64,000 bases of DNA from Agelaius tricolor (lineage: Eukaryota > Chordata > Aves > Passeriformes > Icteridae): assembly GCA_023055355.1 (NCBI GenBank), contig JALJCS010000001.1, positions 49,481,381 to 49,545,380 on the forward strand, read 5' to 3'. The notes beneath the pieces are model-generated. The model was not told the DNA's origin and did no database searches. It saw only the letters and a list, made by a program, of their open reading frames with translations. Of this stretch, positions 1 through 12,294 are shown in pieces (within the stretch, counting starts at the first letter, position 1; each line of letters opens with the position of its first letter). The position numbers were made by a program, and so were the translations under genes.

Positions 1-2166
1 AGAAACCAGGAGGTTTGCTTTCCCCCCCAGCCAAGCCTTTGTCAAACCCACCACTTTTGCCTGCCCACCTCTCACCTGCTGCCCTGACTGGGTGCCTGAG
101 TCCCATCAAAGGCAGCAAAGGGCAGATGGGGGATCAGCAGGCGGGTGCCCAGATGTAGCAGCTTCTGTCAGGAGCTGAACAAAAAATAAAGGGCATAAAG
201 CCTGAAGCATAACATTCCTGTCCCTAGACCTAACTTCAAATTAAACAAATAGTAAGTGAGAAAGGCAGAAAGACATCCCTCCCCCATTTTTCAATGTCAT
301 TTATACGATGGAACTGTAGATAGTCAAATCTGTATGAACTGAACAACTCTGAGGTAAGCCGTTATGAAGATATGTCTCCTTCATAAAGACTACTTCCAAA
401 TGATGCAATTAAACCTTCTTATTATGAGTTTTCAACAGATTGAAATAGTAAATTGCACATCCAGGGGCAACCTCACCAGACAAAATTCTCCAGCTTCAGA
501 CTCTATGGATGCTCCAAAAGATTTCTTTTTCTCAGCAGCAACTCTGACCAACACCGTGTCTTCCACAGCACAGACATCACATCCTCTTCTGATGCCGTGG
601 GACAAGTAGCAGGCTGTAGGAAAAACTTCCCAAAAATGTTACAAGGGATTTGCAATGGGAAATACAATAATTAATGCACAAAATATTGCATGTCTCCAGC
701 ATCTACAGTCTTTGGGGAAGTTGTTGCTGTCTTTATTTTCTGTGATTATAAACCTGCTCTCTGCAGAGCTAATTTTCCAGGTTACCTAAATGCCTATTTT
801 TATCCACTGTGTTAAAATGTCTGGCTAAAAATTAAGGACATATTCTCAAGGTTGGCAGATTCAAAGTATGACGTGTTTTCCTTGTGGAATGCACTTCAAA
901 GTCATTGCACATGCTATACTGATTGATTTTTATCAAGAACAATCAATTAGTTTTTTTATTTCATCAGTCTATCTGAAAAACAAGAAATGTTTGTTTGTGT
1001 GATGGAAAAGGAACTGTTTTACGAAAAAATTTTAGTTTATTAGTAGTTTTCCACATGTTCACTAGAGAAAAATGCCATAAACACAATCTACCATAAAGTT
1101 CTGAGAAAGTATCGACCTTGTCCTCTTTCATTTTTCTTACTTTTAAAAAAGAATTCAGCTGCACTTATTGCCATCTCTACACTGAGAGAAGTGGATATGT
1201 GAGGGTCCTTTATTCACACTGGGGTTTTTTGTCAGATACCCTATGCAAATAGTTAGTGGTTCTGACCACTTGCAATATCTAACAACTTCCATACATCAGA
1301 AGAGTGCCTGGAATCTTGAGCAATCATATCTGTAGCAATTTATAGCAATCTCCCACAGTGAATTAAATCATGATAAAAATTTTTATTAGCTTAATTTAGA
1401 GAAAAGCTGGAATCCCTCAATTTTTTTCCTTAAGGGGAAACATACATGGTACTGCAGGTTAGAAAAAGGATTTAAACATTATGCATTGGGTTTTAGGATT
1501 TCAGGAGTGAGGCAAGGAGAAACCCGACTGTTTATAAATTGATCTGCTTCTATGAGACTAGTTTATCTCTCATAAAAATGTGAAGCTAAATGAGAAATCT
1601 CTTAAGGTATTGGACTAAGGCCAGTAGCCTCTAAGTAACATTTACAAGAAGCTGTCACCAAAATGTGACCTCCACCAATATCCTGAAGCCCCTTTAATTC
1701 ATATGAAGTCCCAACAGCAATTGCAAAAATTAATGTTCATATAAAATATACAAGGACTTGGAGTGATGCCCATGGTATTTTTCTGGATTTCACACTCTTC
1801 ATGTTTTTTTTGAGAGGAAGGAAAGTCACGAGATTCAAATGTATGATACATATACTCATTTGGAATATGAATGATGTTTACAAAATGTTCTTCTTACTAA
1901 CAGAATAAACAGCCCTATTTAATGCCAAAGGAAATCTAAATCACTCTAATGACCTTTCCTGAGCTGCAGGAACCTGGGTCTTCTCCATCCCATCAGATAT
2001 TGTAGCATTTTTCTGTAATTATGCATGAGGAATATGCAAATGCAACTACTGTATGAAAGAAAAGGGAATATATGTTAAAAAAAGCTATTGAAAACATTTC
2101 TGCTTAATGCTACCAGAAAACTGTTAGGCTTTGGGGATAAGAGTAATAAATTGTGTTTGTTTCCTA
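1..2166. other. Non-coding stretch, no gene seen
   Basis: The first 180 or so bases are richer in G and C than what follows, with runs of C and the words CCTGCC and CAGCAGG. They may be the edge of a feature lying outside the window. The rest is AT-rich unique sequence with short open frames of no recognisable family. An octamer ATGCAAAT lies at 2034-2041, but such octamers are expected by chance several times in DNA of this composition. I see no repeat family and no splice-bounded exon here. Confidence 0.6.
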
Positions 2167-2395
2167 GGCACTCACAGTGCCACACTGTTGTAGTCACGGA
2201 GCCCTTTAAAACCTGTAATGTATTCATCCTTGCAACAATTCAGTGAGGAAAGAAAACCATCTCCCTCATTTCATACTGAATGGAAGTACAGAGAAATGCC
2301 ATTATTTACACAGAGTCACGTGAGAATCTTATTACACAGAGTCACGTTTTGATTGTGCCTCAAAAAGACTCAAAGAGCAGTCTGGTTGCTGTGCC
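2167..2395 (+). repeat. MIR-like SINE fragment (tentative)
   Basis: The order of short motifs follows the MIR SINE consensus as I remember it: a GGCACT start, then a CCCTTTAAAA-like segment, then CATCCTTGCAACAA (consensus region CCTCACAACAA), then CAGTGAGG, then a TCATTT...GGAAGTACAGAGA segment (consensus ATTTTACAGATGAGGAAACTGAGGC-like), then ACACAGAGTCAC. The 3' part continues through GATTGTGCC and CAAAGAGCAGTCTG to GCTGTGCCATC, as in the MIR tail. Divergence is high, as expected for a SINE that predates birds. A 26-bp internal duplication sits in the ACACAGAGTCACGT segment. It could be a chance resemblance; a RepeatMasker run would settle it. Confidence 0.5.
2306..2347. repeat. 26-bp-period local duplication
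   Basis: The 16-mer TTACACAGAGTCACGT occurs exactly at 2306-2321 and again at 2332-2347. The first copy runs into an E-box CACGTG at 2317-2322, which the second copy loses (CACGTT). The duplication lies inside the MIR-like fragment and probably arose by replication slippage there. Confidence 0.85.
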
Positions 2396-3149
2396 ATCTT
2401 CCCTCCCTTATCAAGAAAACCACACTTCTTTTTCCAGTCAGTAATAGATTAATAGACTGCAAGCACTGACAGTGAACCTTACACGGAGAACATACCAATG
2501 AAATTGAGGGATTGGAATTTTTAGAAATTCTTCCTAAGGCTTCTTAAGGATTTTTGGGACCTTATGCAATCTCTGGGATTGCCCACTAGCATTGCTAAAA
2601 CCACTGTCCCTCTGGTGTTTTGCAAATTATATGATGAAGCTATCTGTACAACAGCAATCAGCCTCTCCTATTAGGGACTCATATTTTCCAAATGCAGCTG
2701 AAACTGTGGCAGGAGCTGAGAGGGTGCAAAGGAATGAGGCTCAAAGACAGAAACACAAATGTGGGTGGAAGACTTGAAGACTGGAGTACTGGGCAAAACT
2801 GGGAACAAACAGACCAATTATAGGAGAGTTAAAAATCAGAATAGCTAGGGACAAAGCAGCAGAAAAAATGAAGCAGCAGAGGAATGGTTCAGTGCAGAGG
2901 AAACCCTTGAGACAGCAAGACCCTTCTGCCAGGAGCAGGGAAAGATCCCAAGGAAGTAGGGAAAAAAAACAGGCAAGAAAATGGGCTAAGTCCAGGCTAT
3001 TAATGGACAGAAGAGCCCTCATTGAATAGGAATGGAGAAAAGGAGGTTAGTATTGAAAACTTCTTTGATGACAGGAGGTTGGTTAGATAAAGGAGCCTTC
3101 CAGAAGGCAGGAATGTCCTCTTGTCCTGTTGCTGGTTGCCTGTGAGGAA
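2396..3149. other. Non-coding stretch, no gene seen
   Basis: Unique sequence. Its right half (about 2690-3010) is purine-rich on the plus strand, with many AGGA, GGGAA and AGCAG words. This leaves a 93-codon frame open on the minus strand with low-complexity, leucine- and serine-rich content, so I do not treat it as coding. Confidence 0.55.
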
Positions 3150-3480
3150 AAACTCACCCGCACCTGGCCACACTCTCCTTTCAGGCAGATGTAGAGAGTG
3201 ATAAGGTTACCCCTGAGCCTCCTTTCCTCCAGGTTAAACATACCCAGTTCCCACAGCCACGCCTCACAAGACTTGTGCTCCAAGTCTTCCCCGGTTCTGT
3301 TGCCCTTCTCTGGACCTGCTCCAGCACCTCCATGTCCTTCTTGCAGTGCAGGGGCCCAGAACTGGACAGGACTCAAGGTGTGCCCTCACCAGTGCTGAGT
3401 ACAGGGAGACAATCTCTTCCCTGGTCCTGTTGGCCATGCTATTCTTGATACAGGCCAGGATACCACAGGCCTTCTTTTCC
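3150..3480 (-). mobile_element. CR1 LINE fragment, minus orientation
   Basis: Read on the minus strand, this is the region of a chicken-repeat-1 (CR1) non-LTR retrotransposon upstream of its 3' end. Landmarks on the plus strand are CACCCGCACCTGGC, CTCCTTTCAGGCAG, GTAGAGAGTGATAAGG, CCCCTGAGCCTCCTTTC, GTTGCCCTTCTCTGGACC, CTCCAGCACCTCCATGTCC, CTCACCAGTGCTGAGTACAG and CAGGCCAGGATACCA. All follow the reverse complement of avian CR1 in order. Neither the 3' terminal repeat nor the reverse transcriptase region is present, so it is truncated at both ends. Short open frames here on both strands are by-products. CR1 moves by target-primed reverse transcription; this copy is dead. Confidence 0.9.
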
Positions 3481-5127
3481 CTGCTTTTAAGCAGTTCTCT
3501 TAATTTGCCATTCTTATTCCTCTTTTTTTTTCTGTACTGTAAGATACCTTCTCAATGACTTGGAGACTTCTCAGCTTTCTTAAGCTTATCCTAAGCCACT
3601 GCACACATCATTTATTCTGCTCTTCTCATAATTCAAGCTCTATATTAAAGACATCTGTAGAATACCTTTGTAGAATGGCAAATATCATTGGTACCTCTGT
3701 GTTTACATTTATTTGCATTTAATATATGAAGGATGGTAGAAGTAAAGTTAATCCTTAATATACATGTACCTATATCTTTTTTAATAACTTACCACAAGTG
3801 CTGCCCTTCCTCCAGTACCTCTTCCCAATTTGCATATATTATGATTAGGTTTAATTTAAACCCGACAGAATCATCTTGCTGAGGTTCATATCCCTACTTT
3901 GGAGACAGAATACAACTTTTACTGATTTTAAAGTATCACACTTCTAGACAGCCTCAGAGTTGTATGGACTTTTCAGATCTCCTGCCAATATTATTAGTGT
4001 ATGTTCAACATGCACCTAATGGAACATTTTTAGTGCAATTGTCTTACCATGAGCAGTTGTCGGAATGGCACTGCACTTCTGGAAACTGGATATGTGTATT
4101 TTCTACCCTTGTTCATCACCGTCCATACCAAGACTGTATCTCTCTTCTGATTTTTTTTTGGGGTCTTCCACAGTTTTTTTCAGGAATATGACATGAATTT
4201 TCAGCCCTTTCTCTGAAAAAAACCCTAATCTGATGTATCTGTTTCCTAGAAATAGCTGTATACACAGTGCTGAACTTTATACTTAATTGATGTAAATAAG
4301 TGAATGCTGTAGCCTTATTTCTACAAAACTTTAATATCTTGAGCAAAATAGTTGCAAACAAACAGATCTAACTAGAAATCTGTTATTTCTAACCTTGTTT
4401 TCTTAACAGCACATGGGGATGTATCCACAAGAGCTAGGTAGATAGTTGCCTGTGTGGGTGAGAAGTGAGATACTTATCAGGGAGGTACCTGATATTTCAA
4501 GTTTTCCCTCTTCTTTTACTATGGGGCAAGAATAAAGAGATTAACTTTTTATATGACTATAGCCTTAAGAATAATTTCTTATATGGCTATAGCTAATATC
4601 TGAGGGTTAGGATTTTTATCTCTTGGTAGAACTCTACTTTCTCACCCTTTAATGATGCAATAAATTGATTTGAAGGAGGTTCTTACCTCAACAAGTTTCC
4701 CATTCTCTCTATGAACAGCAGCAAACCAGAGCTTGAGTGCACTGATCATCAGCAGTGATTGTGAAACAGCCCAGGAGCCTTTAGAAATACGGATCTAAGG
4801 AGCAAATTCCTCTGTTCTGTGCTTCCACTGCAGTTGGTGATTATTATAAAAAAAGTTATTTGATCTTTGATTCCAACACAAGCTGTACCTAGGCATGAGG
4901 ATTTTTGGAGAAATACTATTACACTTCTTCACCCTGCTGTTTCCTTACTGATTGAAGAATACTTTTGGAAAGCTAACACTTTCCCAATATATTGTGTCTT
5001 CAACAAACCCTATGCAATCATTGCAGAAGTTTAGTATTTTAGCTAGTGAGACATGAATGCCTAAATGGAAAAAAAAAAACCCAACAAAACCACAAACAAA
5101 GCAAAGCAAATACAACATTGAAAATTT
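3481..5127. other. Non-coding stretch, no gene seen
   Basis: Mostly AT-rich unique sequence, with a T tract near 3520-3530. The 15-base segment around 4549-4563 (TATATGACTATAGC core) recurs with one change at 4579-4593, a 30-base period. An A-rich, C-spiked run lies at 5069-5108, immediately upstream of the next CR1 copy. I recognise no exon. Confidence 0.55.
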
Positions 5128-5656
5128 GAGTCCTGTGTGCAGGTTTGGGCACCACAATATAGAAAAGACCTTAAGATATTGGGAAACATGCAAAGGAGGG
5201 CCACAAGGACGGTAAACCATCTTGAGGGGAAGCTGTATGGCTGAGGTCACTTGGCCTGTTGGCCCTGGAGGAGACTGAGAGGAGACCTCATCACAGTCTT
5301 CAACTTCCTTGTGAGGCAAAGAGGAGGGGCAGGCACTGATCTCTTCAGTCTGGGGACCGGTGATAGGACCTGAGACAGTGGCCCGAAGGTGTGTCAGAGG
5401 AGGGTTAGGCTGGGTATTAGAAAGATGTTCTTTACCCCGAGGATGGCTGGGCACTGGAACAGGCTCCCCAGGGAAATACTCACAGCACCAAGCCTGACAG
5501 AATCCAAACAAGTGTTTGAACAATGCTCCCAGCACATGATGTGACATGAGTGTCCCAGCACACTGTGATGGGTGTTGTACACGGGGTCAGGAGTTGGACT
5601 CGATGATCCTTGAGGGTCCCTTCCAATTCAGCTTATTTTCTGAGTCTCTGACTCTG
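5128..5656 (+). mobile_element. CR1 LINE 3' fragment, plus orientation
   Basis: About 530 bp of a 5'-truncated CR1 element. In order it shows TGTGTGCAGGTTTGGGCACC, CAAAGGAGGGCCACAAGGA, GGGGAAGCTGTATGG, GAGGTCACTTGG, GGAGACCTCATCACAGTCT, GAGGAGGGGCAGGCACTGAT, CACTGGAACAGGCTCCCCAG, CAGCACCAAGCCTGACAGAA and GAGTTGGACTCGATGATCC. It ends in TCTGAGTCTCTGACTCTG, a mutated version of the ATTCTATGATTCTATG tail typical of CR1. The minus strand carries a 200-codon open frame (4945-5547) that starts in this repeat. I consider it an accident of its GC-rich antisense sequence. It belongs to the same CR1 type as the copy near 60000. Confidence 0.95.
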
Positions 5657-6408
5657 TTATGAATGTCTCTCATGTCTTTGTCAGTGCCTTTAATGAACTC
5701 ATATTGCTGGACTCACCCTGTGCGCACAGAGCTAAGCCTTGGAGTGCCATTAAGTGATAAACTGGGATTGCAGCCCTGCTCCATGCAGGCCTGTGCTGTG
5801 TTCACATAAGTCCCTCTGAAAACAGGACATTTCTGCCAGCTTGCTCATGGTCAATTGCAGGACTTGTAATAGCCCCGATCTTTCCAGATCTTAATTTCTG
5901 TTCTGAGGAGTAAAAAACATATAAAGGTATTTCTTGCCTTGATAACTGACACCAGAACAATTCAGGTACGATTATGTTTTGGAGAGTGTGCATGATCACG
6001 TATTCAATCACTGCTTGAGACGTCTCCAAGCATCTGGGTGCTACCAGCCTGGAAGTCAATAACAATTAAATAATTCAGTAAGACAAAATAGCAAGTGCAT
6101 AATGGTAGGCAATGTTCTCAAGTGGAAAAAAACTTGTGATTTTTTTTTTTGGCTTATTACACTGCAAAACAGTTCTGCATTTGCTACTTTCTGATTGACA
6201 TGGAATTATTTACTGAGTGCAAATTGAAATTAATTGTTTAAGTCCTACTTACAAAAAGCACACTGGAACATGTCTTGCAAGGGCCTTTGCCTACACTTTA
6301 TCATGTGCAAATATTTAGAAAACTGATCACCATTTTCGAGCATCTGGTAACCTCTGTCTCAGCCTCTTAAGTATATCCTTTTTCCTGCCCTTTAGAACAA
6401 CTGTGGAA
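5657..6408. other. Non-coding stretch, no gene seen
   Basis: Unique AT-rich sequence with a T run at about 6139-6151. An 87-codon minus-strand frame (5802-6065) matches nothing I know and has no splice or promoter context. Confidence 0.55.
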
Positions 6409-6560
6409 ACATAGAATTGAGTCATAAGGGTTGGAAACGGCCTCTAAGATCATTGAGGCCAGCCACTAACCCAGCCCCACCATATTTACCACTAAAATAT
6501 GTCCCCAGGTGCCACATCTACATGCCTTTTGAACAGTTCCAGGGTGATAGACCCATCAAC
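6409..6560 (-). mobile_element. CR1-type 3' end, minus orientation
   Basis: The left edge, CATAGAATTGAGTCATAAGG, followed by GTTGGAAACGGCCTCTAAGA and TCATTGAGGCCAGCCACTAA, is the reverse complement of an avian CR1 terminus (tail, then the TTGGA...GATGATCT block). The continuation, AGGTGCCACATCTACATGCC then TTTTGAACAGTTCCAGGG, fits the next part of the same family. About 150 bp survive; the 5' part is missing. The exact CR1 subfamily is not assigned. Confidence 0.8.
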
Positions 6561-9537
6561 AAATACCAGGTTAAATAACCATACAATTTAAATTTGATTT
6601 TTTTTCCATAATCTTGCCATCTCCATGGAGCTAGTGGCAGCTGACAGCATGATTAGTAGGTTTTACACAGTTTTAATTAGCACCAAGTATATTTTAATAG
6701 ATAAGTCAGAAGCAATCTGGAAATGTTTGTTGATAAAGATAATTGGGAATATAAATTCAAGCATGAATAGAGAGAACATGTGATTAGCAAAAGTATGTTT
6801 CACGTACTCAATTTTAAATTATTCCATGCACTCTTGTAAAACTAATCACAAACAAACATTGCCCAGACTGAAGCTGCTCAAATGATCTGTGACTCCAGAG
6901 TATTTATGATACAGCTCACCTTCTAGCTGAGGAAATGTCATTGAAAATAGCAAGTGAAGCTGAAAGCTTAATAGTTTTGATATACCGGTAGTATTAATTT
7001 CCAGTGTTTTCCCACTATTGTCTTTTCAAGTGATACAATCCCTCCTTCATCCTTTTTAGTCTTCCAGTGCATTTTCAGTTCTTGCAGGGAAGAGCAGTTA
7101 TGACTCCTTGTTTTTCTATGATGCTGGTTTTGGCTCACAGAGCTTGGCAGCATTTGCAGTGCACTGCTTCTGAGGGCACTGTTAGTCCTGAGAGCGTTAT
7201 TTTGGTTGGGATGTGACAGGGCAGGATGCTGATTCCCTTCTCAGTCCTGAATTTCACAAAACACAGGATCCTTCTTCTGCAATCTTTCACATCTGCTATC
7301 TGCCAATAGACATCTCTAAACAGCTTCCTTCTGCAGGCAAGGACACCAGTAAGTTCCACTTCCAAGACTACTTCCAGATCAATGACTTACTGTCACAGAC
7401 ACAGCTAGCATTATTCTCACAAATGCAGTAATTGTTTTACTGAGTGACTGGACAGAAATGGCAAACAAAAAATATATTGCTAAACCAGCCCTCAGCAAAC
7501 CCTGAGCCAATTTGTTTGAAAAAGTGGAAGAAAACTGAGTCCTGACTGGAATTTCCCCCCAGTTTGAGCAAGGGGTTAAACTAGATGACAAAGTTATTTT
7601 CATTGCTACTTATTTTGTGTTCCTCTATTTTAGCAGCTAGATAACTTCAGCTCCCAAAGGCAATGTGTGCCCAGCAGCCTTACTTTCATTTGGCTGTGCA
7701 ACAATCTCTGGTCACCTCAGAGGCACAATCATGTTTATACCAAAATAAGTAGTTAAGCCTTCTAATAAAGATTCTGGATTAGGTTTAGAGAGTTAGTATG
7801 TGCCACTTTTGGGGACTCTATCCGAACTTTTGATGGACTGATGCCTTAAGCAATTTATTCCCTTTTACTTGTTTTAATCTTTTGAATGACACAATCTTTT
7901 TCAATGCTGATTATCTCATACCCTCTAATTTGAATACAATATAAAAAAGATATTTGGGCAGATTTCCCCTCCCTGAATTAAAACAACTCACAAAACAAAT
8001 CTGATTTTGGAGCAATACATCAATGGTTGCAACCAAGCTCAGAACACAAGGAATGATTGATATAAATTTTGCAACTTGCTTGTTTTCTTCTGGTTTGCTT
8101 TTTGTTTATTTTAATTTATTCAGAATTCTTAAATGTCAAGTAGAAGAAACTGAATTTACATGGGTGCCAAAAAAAGAAGGGAAAAGTCTTACGGTTACGA
8201 TGTGGTTTTTGTCATTGTCTAATAAGTTGACTAATGGTCCCTTCAATAACACTATTTCCAGATGATCTTTCAGACCTGCTTCCATGTGTGGACTCTGGCT
8301 TGATGCTTCTCTCACTTACACGACTGCAAAGCAGCACAGATATCTGTAAAGTCAATGAAAATTTGAAAGTCTCAAAGTGAGAGTAAAAGTAAAATCATTC
8401 CCTTATTCTTAGCAGTGTATTTGTTTAAATACCCTGGAGAAAAGCCACGAGACATTTCACACTCTAACAAGCCTGTTATTAATACAGATCCTGAGGCTGT
8501 TGATACCTCAGTAAAGTATTTTCAGCTGTTAATAGCACCAGCATCATTTCATTTGCGAAGAAAGAATGTTCTAGTCTCAGTAAATATATTGGTTTATTGT
8601 GATCTCTGTTTTCATATATTTATAGGAGCTGCATGATGGAAAACCTTCCTAGAGGAAAAATAGAAAACTAAGAAATGAGCTTTTTAAAATCACCAATCAA
8701 AATGAAAAACAGCTTCAGTGAAGGAGGATGAGAGCAGGTATTTATTATATAACATTTTTGTCTGACTTATGAAATGATATTGCAGATCTATAATATTTTT
8801 TCAATTTCTTTTCCAGTCAGAGCTCAAGTTTGCTGGGGACATAGATCTTCCTTTCCCTCTCATAAAATACAAAAGAGGGTGGACTTAAATGTCCATCTTT
8901 GTAATTGCAACTGGACAGGAATTTTTTTAGGATCACTCAGCTGGTGGGTGACCATTTTCAGCAGTTTAGCAGGCAGAACAGTGATGGGGTGGGAAGGATA
9001 GGAAAAAAGGCAGACTGTCCCAAAAAGATCTTCCTCATTTTCTCTTTGTGGCACTGGGTGGCAAAGGACCCAGTGCTCTTGCCAGGGAGCCTCTGGGACA
9101 ATCCAAGTTTGTGCCCTGAGCCAGAGACCGGCAGCTGATGGAAGCCAGAGCAGAGGCAGCAGGGACACAAACAGCATAAGGGATGCATTCGTACATAAAT
9201 TAATGTATTTTAGTGAGGATTTCATTACCAGGGATATTTGCTCTGAATAGAAGCCTCAAAATGGATAGAAGGTCATTTTAACCAGTGAAATGGTAAAAAA
9301 ATTAAGTGAAACTATTAATCAGAACACCTTTGACTTTTCGTGGGAGCAGCTACCTAGGATTTTTGAAAAATAGGGACATTTTGAAAAATGTTCACTTGGT
9401 GATCATTTGCATCTGACTTAAATTTCACCCATAGATAAATAGCTGCAGGGTTTCGTTCCTCTGTGGCTGATGTCAATAAAGATCAATAGAGATATCTGGA
9501 GATGTCAACTGAGGCGTTTACATACAAGCAATTCCAG
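6561..9537. other. Non-coding stretch, no gene seen
   Basis: About 3 kb of unique AT-rich sequence. The part from about 8930 to 9180 is GC-richer and keeps several frames open at once, up to 121 codons on the minus strand. The predicted peptides are unrelated and contain no known motif, so composition is the likelier cause. An 8-bp palindrome TACCGGTA is present near 6983. Confidence 0.55.
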
Positions 9538-9872
9538 CACCTTCCAGCACCTAAAGGGGAGTTATGAGAGGGCTGGAGAGGGACTTTTTACAATGTCATG
9601 CAGTGATAGGACAAGGGGTAGTGGCTTCAAACTGAAAGAGAGTAGATTGGATATTAGGAAGAAATACTTTACGTGATGTGATGGTGGTGTGTTGAAGGAA
9701 CAGGTTGTCCAGAGAAGTTGGATGCCCAATCCTTGGAAGTGTCCAAAGCCAAGCTGGATGGGTCTTTGAGTAACCTGGTCCAGTGGAAGGTGTCCCTGTC
9801 CATGGCAGGGGAGTTGGAACTAGAAGATCTTAAAGTTCTCTTCTTACCTAAACCATTGTATGATTCTATAAA
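9538..9872 (+). mobile_element. CR1 LINE 3' fragment, plus orientation
   Basis: About 335 bp of a 5'-truncated CR1. Diagnostic steps are CTTCCAGCACCTAAAGGGG, GCTGGAGAGGGACTTTTTAC, GTGATAGGACAAGGGG, CTTCAAACTGAAAGAGAGTA, GATATTAGGAAGAAATACTT, GAACAGGTTGTCCAGAGAAG, GTGTCCCTGTCCATGGCAGG, GGAGTTGGAACTAGAAGATC and the terminal ATTGTATGATTCTATAA repeat. It differs from the 5128 and 59996 copies in its central sequence, so it is a different CR1 subfamily of the classic chicken type. It carries no reverse transcriptase reading frame. Confidence 0.95.
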
Positions 9873-12270
9873 TGCATAGTCAGTGCACCTGTTAACAGTA
9901 AGGCAGTGGCATGGCTCCCATTTTGCCCTTTCCATCATTTTATGCTGCTGACTTTTAATATGTACTCTTTATTCATGTTTGTGGGGTTTTTTTCATTTTT
10001 CAATGTGGGACTGCCATGCACGGTTAGGGCCTCATCCATGGTTTGGATGACACAGTTATGATAAGGAGTCAGTAACCAGTCTGTCCTATATAACAACATG
10101 GCATTTTAAAGCCTTTCCCATTTTCTAATATTGTAGTTATTCACAGGCCAGTTTCAGCAGGATCTTTGTTGAAATCCATTAAGTCAAACATGATTTAAAT
10201 AACTTTCTTAGCTCTCTCCATGGCTGTGATTGCTTTTGTCACCATAATACTATTCAAAATGTGAGCAATAATGGCCAAAGCAAAATCCTGGAGAGAGAAG
10301 CTTAGTAGAAAGGGAAATTGAGGGTAAAGGGTACTGCCTAGATCAGTGATTCTACTTATTAGTAATCACAGGAAACCCAGAAAATACAAATGTGGCATAC
10401 ATAAGTAAGCTGAAGCCTGACATGAGAGCTGTCTCACTTCAGATCTGGCAGCTCTGTGTCCTGGTTCTGAGCCTACCATGTGACTAACTTCACATATTCA
10501 GGATATGTCAAACAAGATCCACATCTCTAAAAGCAGAAAGTGATAGGCTACATCACTGGATACAGGGATAATATTAGGTACTGATTTAAGGTGCTTTGAG
10601 TCCACCAGAAGTTCTTCACAGAATTCTTTGTGTTCTTCTCCTTCTCTGTTAGTGCAGGGCTGAAAACAATTTTCTCTGGACCATTTAATTCTCCTGTCAG
10701 GGTATGCTTGCAGGTCTGCTAATTCATAAACCAGCAAGTCTGATTTATAGTGCATGATATTACCAGTGCAAGATGGAAGAATGAAGTGGAGAGGTTCTTT
10801 ATCTTATACTAGGATTAAAAATCTTAAAGCAGAGTCAACACTGTTCCTCTGCAGTTTTTGTCCTCTCTTACATTGTTAAGTTTAGCTGATGTTTAAACAG
10901 CACATAAAGTTGCCTGAAAAATGGATCAAAAGTAGAATACTCATAATAAAATATTTTATTTCTTTTGCATAAGGTTCATGTAGAATTAACAACTATGACA
11001 AAATAACACAGCCTTTTGTTTTTTAGGTATAATGAGATCGCTCTCACTGCTGATATTTGGGTCACTGAATATTGCATTGTTCATACAATGAAAAAATCCC
11101 AGAAGTTCTTAGTAAACAACCAGTCTGACATCCTGCTTTATACAGATCACAGAATTTAAAGCAAAAATTTCTGTCTCAAGCATCCAGCTTCTCACTGAGT
11201 TACAAGGCATTGTCTGGAAAAGATCTGCATATTTTAGCCACCTTCTTCTAGTGCCATATTAGAAAGTGTCCAGTGCTCAAAAGTACTTAATAAATAATTT
11301 TACTGAAGAAATTTTAGATCTTTTTTGAAAAGCTCTGAATTTTAGAAGTCTGAGGCAGACTTAACTTCTGAATAAACTGCAGACAGCTGGCAGAACCAGA
11401 AAAACAACATTTCTAAAGTGAATTAGACACTAAATACTAACTGCTCACTGTAGCTCCAATTTACTGTGGGAATATGGAAATTCTTTGCCTGGAGTGCAGA
11501 AACAGTGAGAACTAGTTTTGCTTGTGGCACCTTGAAGGTCAGTGAGACATGTACCCAAAAAGTCATAATTGCTTCTGATAAAAAGAGAATTTTTAAATAG
11601 TAATGTCTAGTGAATAATGGATTTTCGATGCAGAGGGGTGAGGAACCAGATTCACATCAAGATTGAGGTGGATCTGCTTGTATGTCAGTTATAAACCTAT
11701 ATGAAAATCCTTCTAAGGATCTTGTAAGAGTAAAGAAAACTTAAAATTTGACTAATATACCATTGATAAAAAAAAATAATCTACTGCTATTACACTAAAG
11801 AAGATAGAGGATTAAGCTGCAGGCAGTGGAAATCCAAATCACTCATGGTTTCTAATGTACATCTGAGAAAGGAGCTGCCCCTCTACTGAAGCCAGAAGTC
11901 TTAGTTAAATCCAACTGAAAAAACTGTGGAGTTTAATTCAAAAAGTGCACAGGAGTGTAAACACAGGAGTGTAAACAAAGCCAACCAGAGAAGTAAAATA
12001 CCACTTGTGCCAAACTGAAGAGGGAATAATTGTAAAGCACTATGAGTAATAGCATCATTAATATTTCCAATATTGAAGGAATGAAACAGAGAAGAGAGGT
12101 GATTAAAAAGATGCAGATTGATAATTCCTGAAAACTTGGGGATAATAAGTAGTATTGTTGCAAAAAAGCTAAATACTTTGCCTGTAAATTTTGGAATTTT
12201 GAATGATGTTTGTCAAAGGTGAGGAGTTTGAAGAATTAATCTTTATGGTTTAAAATAGATATGGTGGTGG
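9873..12270. other. Non-coding stretch, no gene seen
   Basis: Unique AT-rich sequence. The only local structure noted is a short exact tandem duplication at 11949-11976. The 15-mer TGTCCTGGTTCTGAG at about 10457 resembles the terminus of the LTR at 21660, but no LTR body follows it. Confidence 0.55.
11949..11976. repeat. 14-bp tandem duplication
   Basis: The 14-mer ACAGGAGTGTAAAC is present twice, head to tail, without a mismatch. Slippage is the simplest origin, and the identity of the copies suggests a fairly recent event. Confidence 0.9.
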
Positions 12271-12294
12271 TAATAATAATAATAATAATAATAA
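12271..12294. repeat. (TAA)n microsatellite
   Basis: About eight uninterrupted TAA units, preceded by a short GGTGGTGGT run. The array is uninterrupted and long enough to be length-polymorphic between individuals. Confidence 0.95.

Noticed and set aside
2034..2041. Isolated POU octamer ATGCAAAT, with others scattered in the window
   Set aside because: Single octamers are expected several times by chance in AT-rich DNA of this length. Only the extended 12-mer copies were kept.
3083..3398. Overlapping open frames on both strands near 3100-3400
   Set aside because: They lie within a minus-oriented CR1 fragment and have no relation to the CR1 proteins in the right frame.
4945..5547. 200-codon open frame on the minus strand
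   Set aside because: It is antisense to a 5'-truncated CR1 copy over most of its length. The GC-rich repeat explains the lack of stops.
10457..10471. TGTCCTGGTTCTGAG, similar to the left LTR terminus at 21660
   Set aside because: No LTR body, polyadenylation signal or second terminus follows, so a short chance match is likelier.
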